From: Amphibalanus amphitrite
Taxonomy: Eukaryota; Arthropoda; Thecostraca; Balanomorpha; Balanidae
DNA: 64,000 nucleotides
Direction: 5' to 3'
NCBI RefSeq assembly: GCF_019059575.1
Contig: NW_024881992.1
Location: 1-64,000 of the forward strand
Positions within the stretch are counted from its first letter, which is position 1. Each line of letters opens with the position of its first letter. Shown here one piece after another: positions 52,341 to 64,000 of the stretch. The position numbers and the translations under genes are program-made. The notes under the pieces are model-generated. The model was not told the DNA's origin. It worked only from the letters and a program-made list of their open reading frames with translations, and did not search any database.

Positions 52341-52819
52341 CCGTGATTCGACGCTGACCCTGGCCTGGGGCCCCCTGGGGGGGGGGGGGGAGCTGATAGC
52401 GGCGGGGGGGGGCTGACTGCGCAGTTCAAGGCTACCTCAACTTCCCAGTGAACGGCGTTGGCGTTGAAAATTACATGAGAGATGATAGCGGCTGTTTGGT
52501 ATGCAGGATTCAACCTGCTGGCCCATTTTGATTTGTGGGTGATGATAAGCGGTTGTTTGCTTTTACACCCAATAGGTCTAGTGAATGCATCACGGTCATC
52601 TGATGTTTATTGCTTATTGCCAAAGAAGTGTCGACTCGTCCTTCCTTTACTCTGGAGATAAAAAACTTCATTTCCGCGTTTGGTATCATTATAGCAGGAT
52701 AGGCACTGGCAGCCGGCAGGACAATTAGCAAGGTCTTGGAGCCGTGTGCGCATAGAATAGAATATAGATCATCATCAGGACTTAAACAATGTGATATGAA
52801 GTGCAACTGTCCTCACTGT

Positions 52820-53335
52820 CATGGATCCCAGGAAATGAACCTGAGATCTGATCCCACGGACATTGATCTCAGATCTGATGGATCACAGATCCAGCCCTGT
52901 CATTTGTCGAGAGATCCGACGAGACCATAGACCCAAACCTTTGTTTTTTCTAGAGAAAGAGATCCAGTGAGATCATGGGTCCTTGCTTATTTGTTGACAC
53001 ATCATTCCTAAAGAAACACTCGTTCGCAATTTACAGCAGCTCTGTTTAAGGGATCTTATATTATCACGCATCACAATTCATAGGTATTGTGGCTCTTATT
53101 GACATGGATCCACCTGAAAACATGGTTTTACTGGTTAGGTGTGGTGGGATCCACTCGGATCATAGATCCATGCGCTTGGTTTGCTGTCAGATCCTAGGAG
53201 ATAACAGATCTCCAGGATATACTATATTTTCAAAGTGGGATCAAATGGCATCATATATCATAACTTTTCACTCGGCTTCGAGATCCTCTGAGATCATAGA
53301 AGCATCACTCGGATCCATGCACATGTCTGACGTAA
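52820..53335 (+). repeat. GATC-rich degenerate tract
   Basis: About twenty GATC tetramers occur in roughly 515 bp, as AGATCTGATCC, GGATCC, GAGATCATG and similar words. Chance would give about two. The words recur at irregular 15-60 bp spacing, consistent with an old, diverged tandem repeat. Confidence 0.6.
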
Positions 53336-54008
53336 CGCAAAGTCGACGGTCTTTTTACAAGATGAGATTATGGTAGGCATGTAGGTATATAGTTATCGCT
53401 GTTTTTTAGTCCTATTTACAGCCACGTTTTGCTTTTCATGCCTACTTGTAAAAAAATACATTGTAGCCCTGTAAACGTTTCGATATAATTGCATCTTCCC
53501 TGTTCAGAACTGATACAAGGTCTGTGCTGAATAAAGAAAAATCATGTCTGATAATTTACGTACACAGGTCTGTTCTATGATCGTTAAGAATTTTGTGGAC
53601 TTGGCTTTTTAGCTGAAGTGTCCCAGGTCTTACGCACTTTGCTGAAGAATTGTGGGTGGACTCGTTTAGATGGGCTTCTATACGTTCTTTCCTTTTTACT
53701 GATGACAAAATGAATGCCTACTTAAGTGGAAATCGCTCGATCCGACAAGCGGTATTACTCTCTCGTGAAAACGTAATAAGCGCGCCATTCCGATTCGAAA
53801 TTCGGCATACGAGCGGCATCGCTCGCCGCCCTGGGCTGACGAGTGATGATTGCTGCGCAGTGCGCGGCATCACATCCGCTCCTCCTGGGTCACCTGTCCA
53901 GAACGTTCTCCAGCTGACACATACACCGCGGGTCTGGAGCCGGTTCTGCGAATGGCCCGCGCTCCGCTCCACGTCATCGCTAGGTCGCACCGGGCGTAAT
54001 GAGCCCCG

Positions 54009-54045
<37 letters not shown>

Positions 54046-54582
54046 ACGCCGGTGACGGGGGCGGTGTTGGAGGTGGCGGGACGGGCGGCACGGGCGCTGC
54101 TGATGGTCCCGCTGTCATCAGCGTTGGTTGTAGAGCTTCTAAATCTAGATACGGCGGCTCCTGTGGCGGAGACGACGGCGGCAGCAGTGATGATTGAGCC
54201 TCCCGGAACCAGTTCTGGTGCCCAGCGGCGCCGCCTCTGCGAGATGGTTCCGCTCCACCTCTTGCGCTCCGCCCTCGGAGACGTTAATTTTCAATGTGAC
54301 GCTGCACGTGAACTCGCTCGGAGAATCCAGCTGCGCACTACCCTGTAAGGAAACAGTTGCAAGCTGAACGGCCCTATATCAGAGGCAGCGCATTCAGCAG
54401 CGCATCTGCTGAAAAGAAACATGGCGCTGCCAGAAACATAACGGGCTCTTTCTTGATGAAGTAGTTTACTTGCTCAGTATTATCACTTTTTATCCATTCA
54501 AAGAAGCATGCATTTCTTTTCACGTTGTATAGAAGACTTTCTTAGAAACATGCTTAGAAACATGTCCTGTGACAACAGCTTA
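53336..54582. other. Intergenic, no supported gene
   Basis: An open frame at 53650-54348 contains a (GCG)n alanine run at 54013-54042 but lacks recognisable domains and splice support. The reverse frame is proline-rich because of the same triplet repeat. Confidence 0.3.
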
Positions 54583-54590
54583 GTTGCTAC

Positions 54591-54811
54591 CAGGGCTTCG
54601 GAGTCGATGGATTTTCGGTGACTCCGACTTCGACTCCGGTAGAACTGTCGACTTCGACAGACTCCGACCGCGACTACCAATATCCCTGGCAAGTCTGCGG
54701 AGTCGATGGATTTTCGGTGACTCCGACTCCGGCTCCGGCGTTCAAAAACGACTGCGACTCCGACTCCGGCCAGAACTGTCGAATACCACCGACTCCTACT
54801 CAGCAGCCCTG
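54591..54811. mobile_element. Second GGAGTCG hAT-type MITE
   Basis: Starts CAGGGCTTCGGAGTCGATGG and ends CAGCAGCCCTG. The 8-bp duplication is GTTGCTAC / GTTGCTAT (54583-54590, 54812-54819), one mismatch. More diverged than the copy at 50860, so older. Confidence 0.85.
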
Positions 54812-54849
54812 GTTGCTATGGTAGATGTAGTCGAGAAACTTATGTAGCA

Positions 54850-57413
54850 TAGGCTGCTTGTTAGATTTCAAGTCTATAATCTGTTTTTTTTTTACATTTC
54901 GTTCTGTTCGGCACATCGCGCACTTCGTGAATTTGTTTATTAAATGCCTGCACATTACGCGGACATACTCGTATGAGCTGCGCCAAGGAGTTCCTCAGTA
55001 CCTTAAATGTAAACGAATGGTCCGTTTTCATTTACATACATGCTAACTGCAGTAACTATGCGGGTTACTGAGCACTATACTTTTGCCATTGACCTTGGCA
55101 TTCGGGGTGCACTGTTAACCGCGCAGTTCGTGCCTGGCGGTTGTCGGGCTTCCGCAAACGTGTCTGACATTGAGCGCTCTTCCGCACACCCGCCGGCCGC
55201 GAGCCCGACCGGAGCTGTCCCACGAGTCTGACCGGAGCTGCGCGGGTGCTGCGCGGGTGCTGCGCTGAAAACAAATAATTGGGAAGCTGTCCTGAGGGCC
55301 TTCTGGCGCTGGACTGCGTCGAGAACCTACTGTCACTGCGTCGATAACCTGCTGGCTCTGCTCAGAGAACCCGATGGTACAGCGACCTTACAGTTGCAGC
55401 TAATGGGCGCACTGCGTTCTTTCGCGCCCACATCGCGGAGCGCCGTTAGCAATAGCAGGTGATGCCTCGGCCAGTGCCGCGCTCTCTGGTCACCCCTCCT
55501 TCCCCTCTCATAACAGCTGATGCCCCGGCCAGTGCCGCGCTCTCTGATCACCCTCCCTTCTCCTCTCGCCGGTCACTGACCGGACTCCCCTGGCACCCTG
55601 TTTGCGTACCGTACCTGAGCGCCGTCACGGGCTCCCACTGCCCTCGGGCCGGGTCATTCACACGGCCGGCACGGAGAAAGGCACACTGCCGCTGACCGGC
55701 CGACTTTCCTATTTATTTCGGGACTGCGCCGGCGGCTGGTGTTGACCGGCGCCGCGCTGTTGTGGTCCTGAGAGCGCAGCCGGGGCGGGGAAGGACCGCT
55801 GTGACGGCGTGCCGGGGGTGTGTGGACCGGAGGAGAGCGGCGGCGCCCCTTTCACCACGACCGGCATACTTCCCCGCGCGCGAGCTGATGGTTCCCGCGC
55901 GACTCGGCGCGCCACGCAGCGTATCTCCTGTTACGCACAGGGTGAAGCATGGTGCTCGGCACCGCGACTTTCCTGGGTGAAACTCAAATCACACGAGGGA
56001 AATGCATGATGGAATTTCTGGTCTGACTTCTAAAGGTGGTAACAGTGTATCCGTCTTCTCTGAGATGCGTGCAACCATGTTTGGGTGCTGATTTAGGGAA
56101 TGTATTAAACTGTGCTTGATAAATAGGGCAAAGTTAAGTGACTCTGTGAAAACCACAACTTCGTAATTTCCAATTGTTTCATTTTTATGAAATCTGACGA
56201 TGCTGTCAGCCATATTTTTCGGTCGAGCTCTTGCGTCAGATGGAATGCCATTTTGATTTAATGCTGACCCCTTTCGATTCGGAAAGGAGCATTTTTTGAC
56301 GGACTATTTCTTCTTTCTTCTTCAAAATACTGCATCGCATACCTTGGTAGGTTTCAAATTTTCATTTAAAAGGTCGTGTTTAAAAGTGCACCACCTTTGT
56401 CATTGCTATATGAAGTGAACAGGGTCACGTAGAGCGCCAAGGACCATTGTTCAATAGGGGGCAAGTGGTTTCGATGGCATAATGAATACCTGATGGTGCT
56501 GATGCATTGAACAATAATGAATGGGCAAATGCGCTCATTAACAGTTTTCGTAGAGTTCTCCATAATCCATTGCACGCTATTTTCAGGCATGAATACAGCC
56601 TCCTTGTATGTATTTCGGCGGAACTGACTGACTAGCTCGTCACTGACTGACTAGCTCGTCCGCGCCGCGCGCGGTGAGCGCTGCTGCGCCCGGGTCGTGC
56701 GCGGCTCGATGGCGCTGGTCCCACGGCGGTACGGCTGGCCGGCTGTTGTCACCTTGGACGGTGCCGGACGGTGTCAACCGTGGACGGCTCGTGACAGAGC
56801 CACGCACTGTGACGGCTGACCCTGGCGATAACTGATTGGACCCGACCAGCACGCCCGCTCGTGATCGTTACCGACGATGACAGACAACTGCGCTATTGGA
56901 TAATGACTTCTGCCCCTGTATTCAAACGATGGAGCTTAGTTTGTCGTTAATGGTTATTCAAGAGAGCCACCGCTGGCAAGACCGCTGGCTAAAGAGACGG
57001 TTCTTCTGATTCGATTCATGAGATGTGCAATGACCAAAGCCTAAGACCTCTTGAACAGAATTTATATTGATGAACGAACACCTTTTAAGTTCCCGAAGCC
57101 TGCGCCGATTTGCCGTCAATACTTCAGTCACAGTAGTCACACAATCCCCAAGCTGAAGAAGTACAGCTAAGTACAGCTGTTAGTAAACAATTATTTAGTT
57201 AATGTGTTCGTCTTTTTCTTATGGATACCTAAGTTTTACTGGAACGATAATTCTAGATATCCCCAAGACCCAATTACATACTGCCAATGACTTCCTAATA
57301 TTAGTACAACCTAATTGAATGCAAGTTTAGTAACTCTAAGTTTAAAAACTTAGTTTAAACTTATAAGTTTCCACTGCGGTTTTGCTGAGCATTACCTTAC
57401 CGACCCTTCCCTG

Positions 57414-57420
<7 letters not shown>
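54850..57420. other. Intergenic, no supported gene
   Basis: A GC-rich block at 55140-55990 has many overlapping frames on both strands but none with recognised motifs. It includes a near-duplicate pair GATGCCTCGGCCAGTGCCG (55462) and GATGCCCCGGCCAGTGCCG (55520). The rest is AT-rich and featureless. Confidence 0.3.

Positions 57421-57499
<79 letters not shown>
57421..57499 (+). repeat. (TC)n microsatellite
   Basis: An uninterrupted dinucleotide run of about 79 bp preceded by poly(C). Reverse-frame RERERE peptides come only from this repeat. Confidence 0.98.
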
Positions 57500-57504
<5 letters not shown>

Positions 57505-57651
57505 TTCATACTCATTGTACCTTTCCATCATCCAGTTCCATGACTTCAGTCCCCGGACTACCTGTACGGCCAATGTGCCGTGGCCTGCACGCCGCCGCTC
57601 GGAAGGGTCGTTCTGCGGCGGCTGCTGTGCTGTGGTCACGCAGCTGCTGGG

Positions 57652-57897
57652 CTCCAGGTCGCGCAGCTGCCGTTCTCCAGGTCACGCAGCTGCTGTTCTC
57701 CAGGTCGGACAGCTGCTGTTCTCCAGGTCACGCAGCTGCTGTTCTTCAGGTCGGACAGCTACTGTTCTCCAGCTCGGGCGGCTGCTGTGTTCTAGGTCGC
57801 GCAGCTGCCGTACTTCAGGTCGGACGGCTGCTGTTCTCCAGGTCACGCAGCTGCTGTGCTCCAGGTCGGGCGGCTCTTGTGTTCGAGATCGGGTGGC
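57652..57897 (+). repeat. 23-bp minisatellite (CTCCAGGTCACGCAGCTGCT GTT)n
   Basis: About ten units of 23 bp alternate between CACGCAGCTG and CGGACAGCTG versions, each carrying the E-box/PvuII word CAGCTG. All forward frames stay open because the unit lacks stops. Frames such as AVLQVTQLLFSRS are therefore not evidence of a gene. Confidence 0.92.
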
Positions 57898-58687
57898 TAG
57901 AGGGCTCCATTCCGAGCCGGGTGACTGAAGAAGTTTGGCTGGGTAGGACCCCAGGCGGGACCGTCTTGCAGGACTCCAGGCCGGGTCGAGCTCCAGGGCT
58001 CCAGGCAGGTGCTGCATACTCTACAGCCGTGCTGCTGCGGCGATGGAGCGCGACCCGTGTTGTGTAATAGCGGATGACACGGCGGTGCGTGTCTGCACCT
58101 GTCGCCGGCCCGGCCCGCAGCAGCAGCGGCAGCGGCAGCGGCGGCAGCGCAGCAGAAAATGAAAGTGATGTCGCCCGAATGGCCGTATCGTATGGTTGGA
58201 CAGCTGACTGGTCGGGTGGGTGGAATAATGCATGGTTGGCTAGTTTGCCGCCCTGGGATGAAGTGGTTGAATGGTTGGGTACGTTAAACTGGTCGTTTGC
58301 TGGTGGTTGAGTAGCCGAAAAGCCGCTGGGCTGTCGGGCGTTACTGGTTTCTCAGTTTTGGGTCAAGGTCTCATGTTTCTCGGTTTTAGGATCGGATGGA
58401 GTCAAGAGGTGGGTTCTGTTCTGGAGGTTTCGATTGGCATTTGGCTCTATGTAATTCGTGCTGGCAATGCTCGAAATCTTATTGATGTGTGGACATTTAT
58501 ATTCGAGCACAAGTAACGGGCTTGTTATATTTTCAAGCAAGCGTAATGAACAACAGTGTCTTGTAAGAGATGCATCTAAGGCTAATCAATCATTAGATTG
58601 ACTGATAGTTTTATTTTAACATTGCAGAAAACACCATGGGCCCCAGAGCGCCTCTGTGCGGCCGAAGGCCTGCGCGCCTGTATCTGT

Positions 58688-58800
58688 GCCATGCGGTACA
58701 GTATAACTCCAGGCGCTCGAACTGAGCCAGGCGGTACAGTATAACTTCAGGCGCTCGAACTGAGCCAGACGGCACAGCATAACTTCAGGCGTTCGATGGT
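58688..58800 (+). repeat. 38-bp tandem repeat, three copies
   Basis: Units start at 58688, 58726 and 58764 with GCCAGGCGGTACAGTATAAC followed by TTCAGGCGCTCGAACTGA. Immediately after comes GCTGCCATCTATGG (58800-58813), a weak CTCF-like word. Confidence 0.88.
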
Positions 58801-59359
58801 GCTGCCATCTATGGAGAGTTTGTCGCTGCTAAGACAGCCAATAACTATAGGACGTTTCAGATGCATCTGAAGGTAATGATAGTTTTGGGCGCCTGCTGCA
58901 CCGTCATCGAACGCAGTGGTGAATTTATATAGCGTGTCGTGCCGGATATACCGCGTCATCCTAAATATGTGTGTAGCTGTTACCTACTTTTTGCTTTTTA
59001 ACATTTCGTTAATCAGACCAAGTCACATGCGGACGATGCAGCCAAATGGAACTTTAATAGAATTCATCATTTCTTTGAGGTGTATTGATAAAATGTTGGC
59101 CTATAGAGCTGCGGGTGTGTTTGCTACAATGAATCGTCTAATACATGGTGATAAATTGTACCGCTAGCTAGCATTAATAAGGGCGTCTCACGATGAAGAG
59201 TGGCATTTATTGCGAATGTTTCGTAAAAAGCGATATTTAAAAATGATGTCTCTAAATCGGTCCATGTTGTAGCATCTACCGCTAGCGTTTTTTCTTCACT
59301 CAAAACGTGAAAATAAAGGTATCTTCCGATAAGGACAGTTACCTATTCTTACACCTTAA

Positions 59360-59855
59360 AGGGACTATCCCACCTTCTAAAATGTTGTTGAAACCAGTTA
59401 AATTGTGCCCGACTTTATAGATTGGATGACCAGGAACACGGTCCTGGCATTTATTTTTCATTAAACATCTTAGGCTTCCCATATTCCAAACACAAACTTT
59501 CAAATATGTGACGTCACAGCCCAAAATTACCTCCTTCCCCAGGCCACATTACTGTCATAAAGCTGATTCTTTTTTCTCTGTAGGCACCACAACAAAGTTC
59601 AGACCAAGTTTTAAGCGATTTTTCAACGAACAAACCCATTTAAATCGGAATGACTAAACGAGGTGACGTCACACTAACGGTCGCCCATGTTGAAGATAGG
59701 GCCTTGTACAAGGCCCATTTTCAAATGAAGGGAACGAATTTCTTCAACACCAAGAGGCCGCGGGGGTTGCAACCTAGATAGATAGTGGTTTCTGAACCTC
59801 GCCGCAAACTTGGCTATCTCAACTCAAACCCCATGTTAAAGGTGGGATAGTCCCT
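59360..59855. mobile_element. MITE with AGGGACTATCCCACCTT ends
   Basis: AGGGACTATCCCACCTT at the left and AAGGTGGGATAGTCCCT at the right are exact inverses. TTAA flanks both sides (59356-59359, 59856-59859). The TTAA could be a piggyBac-type duplication, or a TA duplication with a longer repeat. It is 496 bp with no coding capacity. A related, damaged copy is at 40700. Confidence 0.85.
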
Positions 59856-60813
59856 TTAATAAGCTCCAGGACAATAAGGTGACGTGACGGAAAAAAAAAA
59901 CAAAGGAAAGAAACGAAGATTTTATGCGGTATGACTGTCATAAGAAAGAGAAACTATCGTGCATGAGATTTTGGCTCCAGCGTTTCTATGCATGATACAG
60001 GTTTTAATTGTATTTACGTCCTATTCGCTCACGTCGCTTACCCCTAAGCACAATGAGGGTCATGGGATTAGATTTCCCGGTTTTTTTTTTACACAAGACA
60101 TGGTATGAACTGAACTTGCTTTACGCTTGGCCTGGTAACTGAGCCGTTTAGCAGGGCTCGGTCATTTCATTGCTCAATTGTAAAATGCCGTTGGAATTGC
60201 TAAGCACTGTGCGCATAGCCGAGCTAGCGGCTTGAGTTCACTTTCTTTTGCACCGGTTCGGAACCAGCCGGGAGGAGCAAGGTCACGATCTGGCCCTGCC
60301 GTCTGCGGGCTGTACTAACTGGGCCACAGAATGAATTAGTCGCCGGCCGCGTCGGAACAGAACGACACGCGCTACCCCCGCCGGCCGCCGCGGACGCAGC
60401 CGCCGGCGCTCCCTGTGCCGTTCTTGCCCGCTGTCGGTCGGGGGGCCGACGGGCAACAAGGGCCCCCGTGACCGGTGCCGGCGGCGCTCGGCGGGCCCTT
60501 GCTGCTCGCGGCTGTGAAGTAGGTCACTGGGCTAGCCGCTATCAGACTTGGATGGGCCCTAAAGAAACCGAATTGGGTCAGCGCCGAATCACTTTCACTA
60601 GCCGCCGTACGGGTGTCAGTACGCGCCCAGCCGACGTGGGGTGCGGAGCGCGCCGAGAGCGCAGCGCAGCGAGCCACGCACGTGCACAGCGCCAGTGGTG
60701 ACCGAGCGGCCGAGCTGGAGTCGGCCGACGCCGCGCTGGAGCTCGAACTGGACCGGCCGCTCAGCCAGAGGGCTGTCGGCGCGCCGGAGTCGCCCACCGA
60801 CCACCTGAGCACC

Positions 60814-61399
60814 ATGATCTCCGACATGGAGCTGCCGATGGCGCACGTGCCGCCCAGCTACAGCCCGCTGCCGGTGCACGGCGCGCCGCCGCACCAGCAG
60901 GGCGGCCACCAGGGCCACGCCGTGCACCAGGTGCCCGGCTACGGCTCCATGTCCACCTCCGCCAGCGGCCTGCCGGGTCTGACCAGCGTCAACCCGCCCG
61001 TCTACACGCCCGTGCAGGTCTCCAACGCCAGCCTGCTCGGCTCGCCGCTGCTGGACGAGCAGTGTCTGTTCTCGGCGGCGGGCGGCGGCGGCGGAGGCGG
61101 CGGCGGCGGCCTGGCAGGGCTGGGCGGCGAGCATGGCCAGTACAGCCTGCATCCGGAGCTGCCCGACACCAAGGAGGGTATCGAGGAACTGTGTCCCGTC
61201 TGCGGCGATAAAGTCTCCGGGTATCACTACGGACTGCTAACGTGCGAGTCCTGTAAGGGATTCTTCAAGCGGACTGTGCAGAACAAAAAGGCGTACACGT
61301 GTGTGGCCGATAAGAGTTGTCAGATTGATAAGATGCAGCGCAAACGGTGCCCCTACTGCCGGTATCAGAAGTGCATTTCCGTTGGGATGAAACTAGAAG
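60814..61399 (+). CDS. ftz-f1: FTZ-F1 / NR5 nuclear receptor, N-terminal and DNA-binding exon (partial)
   Basis: FTZ-F1 is an orphan nuclear receptor that binds AGGTCA-type half-sites with a 5' extension as a monomer. In arthropods it directs moulting and metamorphosis. This exon encodes a low-complexity A/B region with a run of ten glycines, then the full C4 zinc-finger pair: [18 protein letters not shown] with P-box CESCKG, then [20 protein letters not shown] and CPYCRYQKC. It ends SVGMKLE with donor GAAG/GTGAGT. The conserved hinge that follows in the family is not found before 64000, so the intron exceeds 2.6 kb. The start at 60814 is the first in-frame ATG (ACCATG). The frame is open upstream to 60523 without ATG, so an upstream coding exon is possible. 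Confidence 0.93.
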
Positions 61400-64000
61400 G
61401 TGAGTTCCCGCTGGTTTGCCAGCGTGAGGAGAGGGGCGAGGGACGGGGCCCTTCATTCTCCTACCTGATCGGTCAGCATGCTATCCATCGTGTTCTGGCC
61501 TTGTGGTATGTGCTGTCCTCGCGTCACTCGGCTGCCATGGTTACCGGCAGGCTCTGGAAGGAAGCCTACCGAGTGGACGGTTTGTCAGTTCACTGTGCTC
61601 TTGCTTGCCTCTGATGTCTCTTGGGACCAGAACGGTGCCTAAACAAATTTCAGCATAAGCGTGATTTCAGTTGCAGCTTTGTTAATGTTTCATGCTATTA
61701 CAGTGATTTTACACGTTTTTATTCATGCTATTATTTTCGTCAACTCCACCCAAAGAACCTGCATTCACACAGCACTCGATCTATAGTGCAACGACACCGT
61801 TTATTAGACGGGTCCTGTCCACATTTGGGCTTATTCTCTGTATTCTGTTCTGTTGGTGACTCACTGTTGTGCCCGACCCGTGTCGTAATTTGACCCACTT
61901 GTCCCCTGTCATGTCACAGTGCTGTGTTCATGGCGCGTGTGTGTACTGTGTCTTCATTGTCACCAGTCAGCCGGCTCGAAATTCAAGGTCGCTGAAGGGA
62001 ATATGATGGATGGAGGTGCTGGCCTTCATGGCCAGGCGCTAGCTCCTTACCAATCTGTCCAGAGATTGACTTAATTCTGTAATGGTTGTTTGGAATAGTT
62101 GTCTCGACCTCTCCCGGTGAGATTTGTGGTTGCCCACCATGTAGAAGCCGTTTTGTATCATGCATCTCGAACTCGCCTTTGTGCTGCCCACCGGAATTCT
62201 TAATCATGGAGAGATACCTTTTCGTTAAGACCGACAACCGTCACTGCTAAATTTATGTCGTTGGGGCTGGTAGAGCACCCATATATAGCTGTTTGCGACC
62301 GCTTCATAACTCCGCCATGTTCCGCTGACTGCTGAGTTACCGACGAACGCCAGCCATTTCGAGGTTACACCGCTTCAATTTCGGTATCTGCTCCACTGAC
62401 GTTGCTTTCAGTTCTTTAAACGGCTCATGTTCGGCCCCATTTTCTCTTCCACCTCGTTCCTTGGACCTATTCATTTATATTTTATCTTTCGTCTCCCCCA
62501 TTTTCTCCCCCATCTCATCTTTCCGTCCTTCCCCGCTGACCCACTTCCCATTTACAATACAGTCCGTCTCCGTCTCCGTCTCCGTCTCCCGTTACCCGTC
62601 TCTCAGCGTCCTCTGCCGCACTTTCTCCGGAATCGGCGGCATTTGTGGTGACAATATCGGGTGCCTGGCCGGTGAGGGACGGCCTGATCCCCCGCCGACC
62701 CCCGCTGGGCGTCACGGGGACCTGCTCTCGCCAGACACATTGTCCGGTTAGCTGTGTCCTTCGCTGAGACAAATCGCTGGACCGTAGCGAAATTCCAGCA
62801 CATGTGAAATTTGGCTCCGTTCATCGGTGCTCAGTGGGCCTTACCTTTATCGGGCATTTGGTTACATGGTCAGGTCTTTAAGAGCTTATAAATTGTGGAT
62901 GATAACACACTACCTATCAAAGTGTTGTTCTTTAACGTGGGATCCTCTTAGGCTCGCCTGTTCGTTAGCTGTTTCGTCACGTACACATAACTCCACTTTG
63001 ATGCCTCGTTTGTGGCGTTTTATGCCCGTCCAATGAGGCAATTCGGGAATGAAATTACCCCTGCCGGTCACCAGCGGTCGGTACGCTGTTACCGGGCGGA
63101 GGCGACCAGAGGCACGCGTCGCGCACTCGTCCAACCAGAAACCCGATGACAGGGAAGCCTCAGGCCGACGGTCGGTGAACACTGGATCCCATTAGACGTG
63201 ACCTGACCGGGTGCGCCGCGCCCTGGCCGGGACCGGTGACCTGCCCCGACCTCGTGGTGAGGTCATACTCCCGCCTCTGAGACCACCCGTGCTTCATGGC
63301 GATCCATGACGACACTTTAGGAGCGTAATGAGCGAGCAGTGCGGATGTCCGGCTATATGGCCCAGCTGCCGTACGGTATTCTCTGAGGAAGTCATCCCGC
63401 CCTACCATGCACACTGTGGCAGCCCATCCTGGCCTGCCGCGGCCTGGCGTGCCGTGCCCGGTCGGTCGGTCGGGCGGGGGCGGTGTGAAAGCGCTGCTCT
63501 CTGCCGGCGTCTCTCGCCTTCCCGGCCTGAGTTACTGCCGGCCAGCCATTACCGGAGGGGCGTGTCGGCCGGCCGCCCCTGCCGCGAGGGGCTGTAACGC
63601 CGCCCCCGCCCCCGCCCCCGCCACCGCCACCGCCCGGTTAGCAAGTAGCCGGCACCACGCTACAAGGACGGCCGAGAGCACCGCTACCTCTAATGCACCC
63701 TCTCTCGGTAGGGCCTACCACTTTGCCGGGTCTACTCCAGTTATTAATATTCGAAAGAGTGATTACGTGAGGCATTGGTCGTTTCTAAATTATCGACAGG
63801 CTGCGGGCTAGAGTTATATGCATTGAGGCTTTACCACTTTCACATGTAACACATGTAACAATGAGTTAATCGTTCATTGCTGGAACGTGAAAGTGAATTA
63901 TCTGATTTGTTTTCATGCACGACACACGTGTCCCGCATTGGCCGGCGCCTCGCTGTTGGCCCGAGATTGAACTGGAGCGCTGCGGTGCTGACGGGACGAT
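61400..64000 (+). other. FTZ-F1 intron (continues past window)
   Basis: No exon encoding the FTZ-F1 box or ligand-binding domain is visible. It contains short (CCGTCT)n at 62566-62590 and a CpG-rich patch at 63420-63640 ending in a (CCCCCG/CCGCCA) run. Nothing else is recognised. Confidence 0.5.

Noticed and set aside
53650..54348. 232-codon forward frame with an alanine run
   Set aside because: The alanine run is a (GCG)n repeat, the rest has no recognised motif, and no splice or promoter evidence supports it.
57515..58067. Forward frames of 137 and 175 codons with repeated AVLQV or SRSRSC
   Set aside because: They are explained by the stop-free 23-bp minisatellite; there is no splice support or recognised domain.

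Overview
The window is eukaryotic nuclear DNA from an arthropod. It has GT-AG introns, AATAAA poly(A) signals, GC-rich exons, many DNA transposons, and an FTZ-F1 (NR5) nuclear receptor DNA-binding domain. A crustacean, perhaps a barnacle, is my best guess. That rests on general composition and on divergence from the insect FTZ-F1 sequence, so it is weak.

Three host genes are on the + strand. (1) At 290-10519 is the 3' part of a gene I assign to SHOC1/ZIP2, a meiotic crossover protein with an inactive XPF-like fold. Seven exons join in phase, and the gene continues off the left edge. (2) At 11773-17733 is a complete four-exon cytoplasmic poly(A)-binding protein gene with four RRMs and a C-terminal MLLE domain. 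An oligo(A)-rich stretch lies just before its ATG, as expected for PABP autoregulation. (3) At 60814-61399 is the N-terminal and zinc-finger exon of FTZ-F1. Its hinge and ligand-binding domain lie beyond the right edge.

About 40 kb between PABP and FTZ-F1 is gene-poor and repeat-rich. At 24.1-26.9 kb is a satellite built from about 38 hairpin modules. At 30.5-35.7 kb a pogo-type DDD transposon with an intact transposase ORF carries a nested hAT-type element (8-bp target duplication) and a nested piggyBac-type MITE (TTAA). At 42.8-45.8 kb a poly(G/C)-ended element is interrupted by a truncated Ty3/gypsy retrotransposon, which keeps an integrase ORF fused to a 27-bp minisatellite. Further hAT-type non-autonomous elements with 8-bp duplications are at 10.2, 47-48.3, 50.9 and 54.6 kb. 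Other TIR elements are at 19.7, 40.7 and 59.4 kb.

The points most worth a second look are the hairpin satellite with paired stem changes, the retroelement minisatellite that seems to have been seeded by its own LTR, two sharply CpG-depleted islands, an apparent SHOC1 orthologue in an arthropod, and inward-facing CTCF-like motifs on either side of the repeat block. Exon boundaries were read by eye from splice consensus and phase. No alignment or database search was run.
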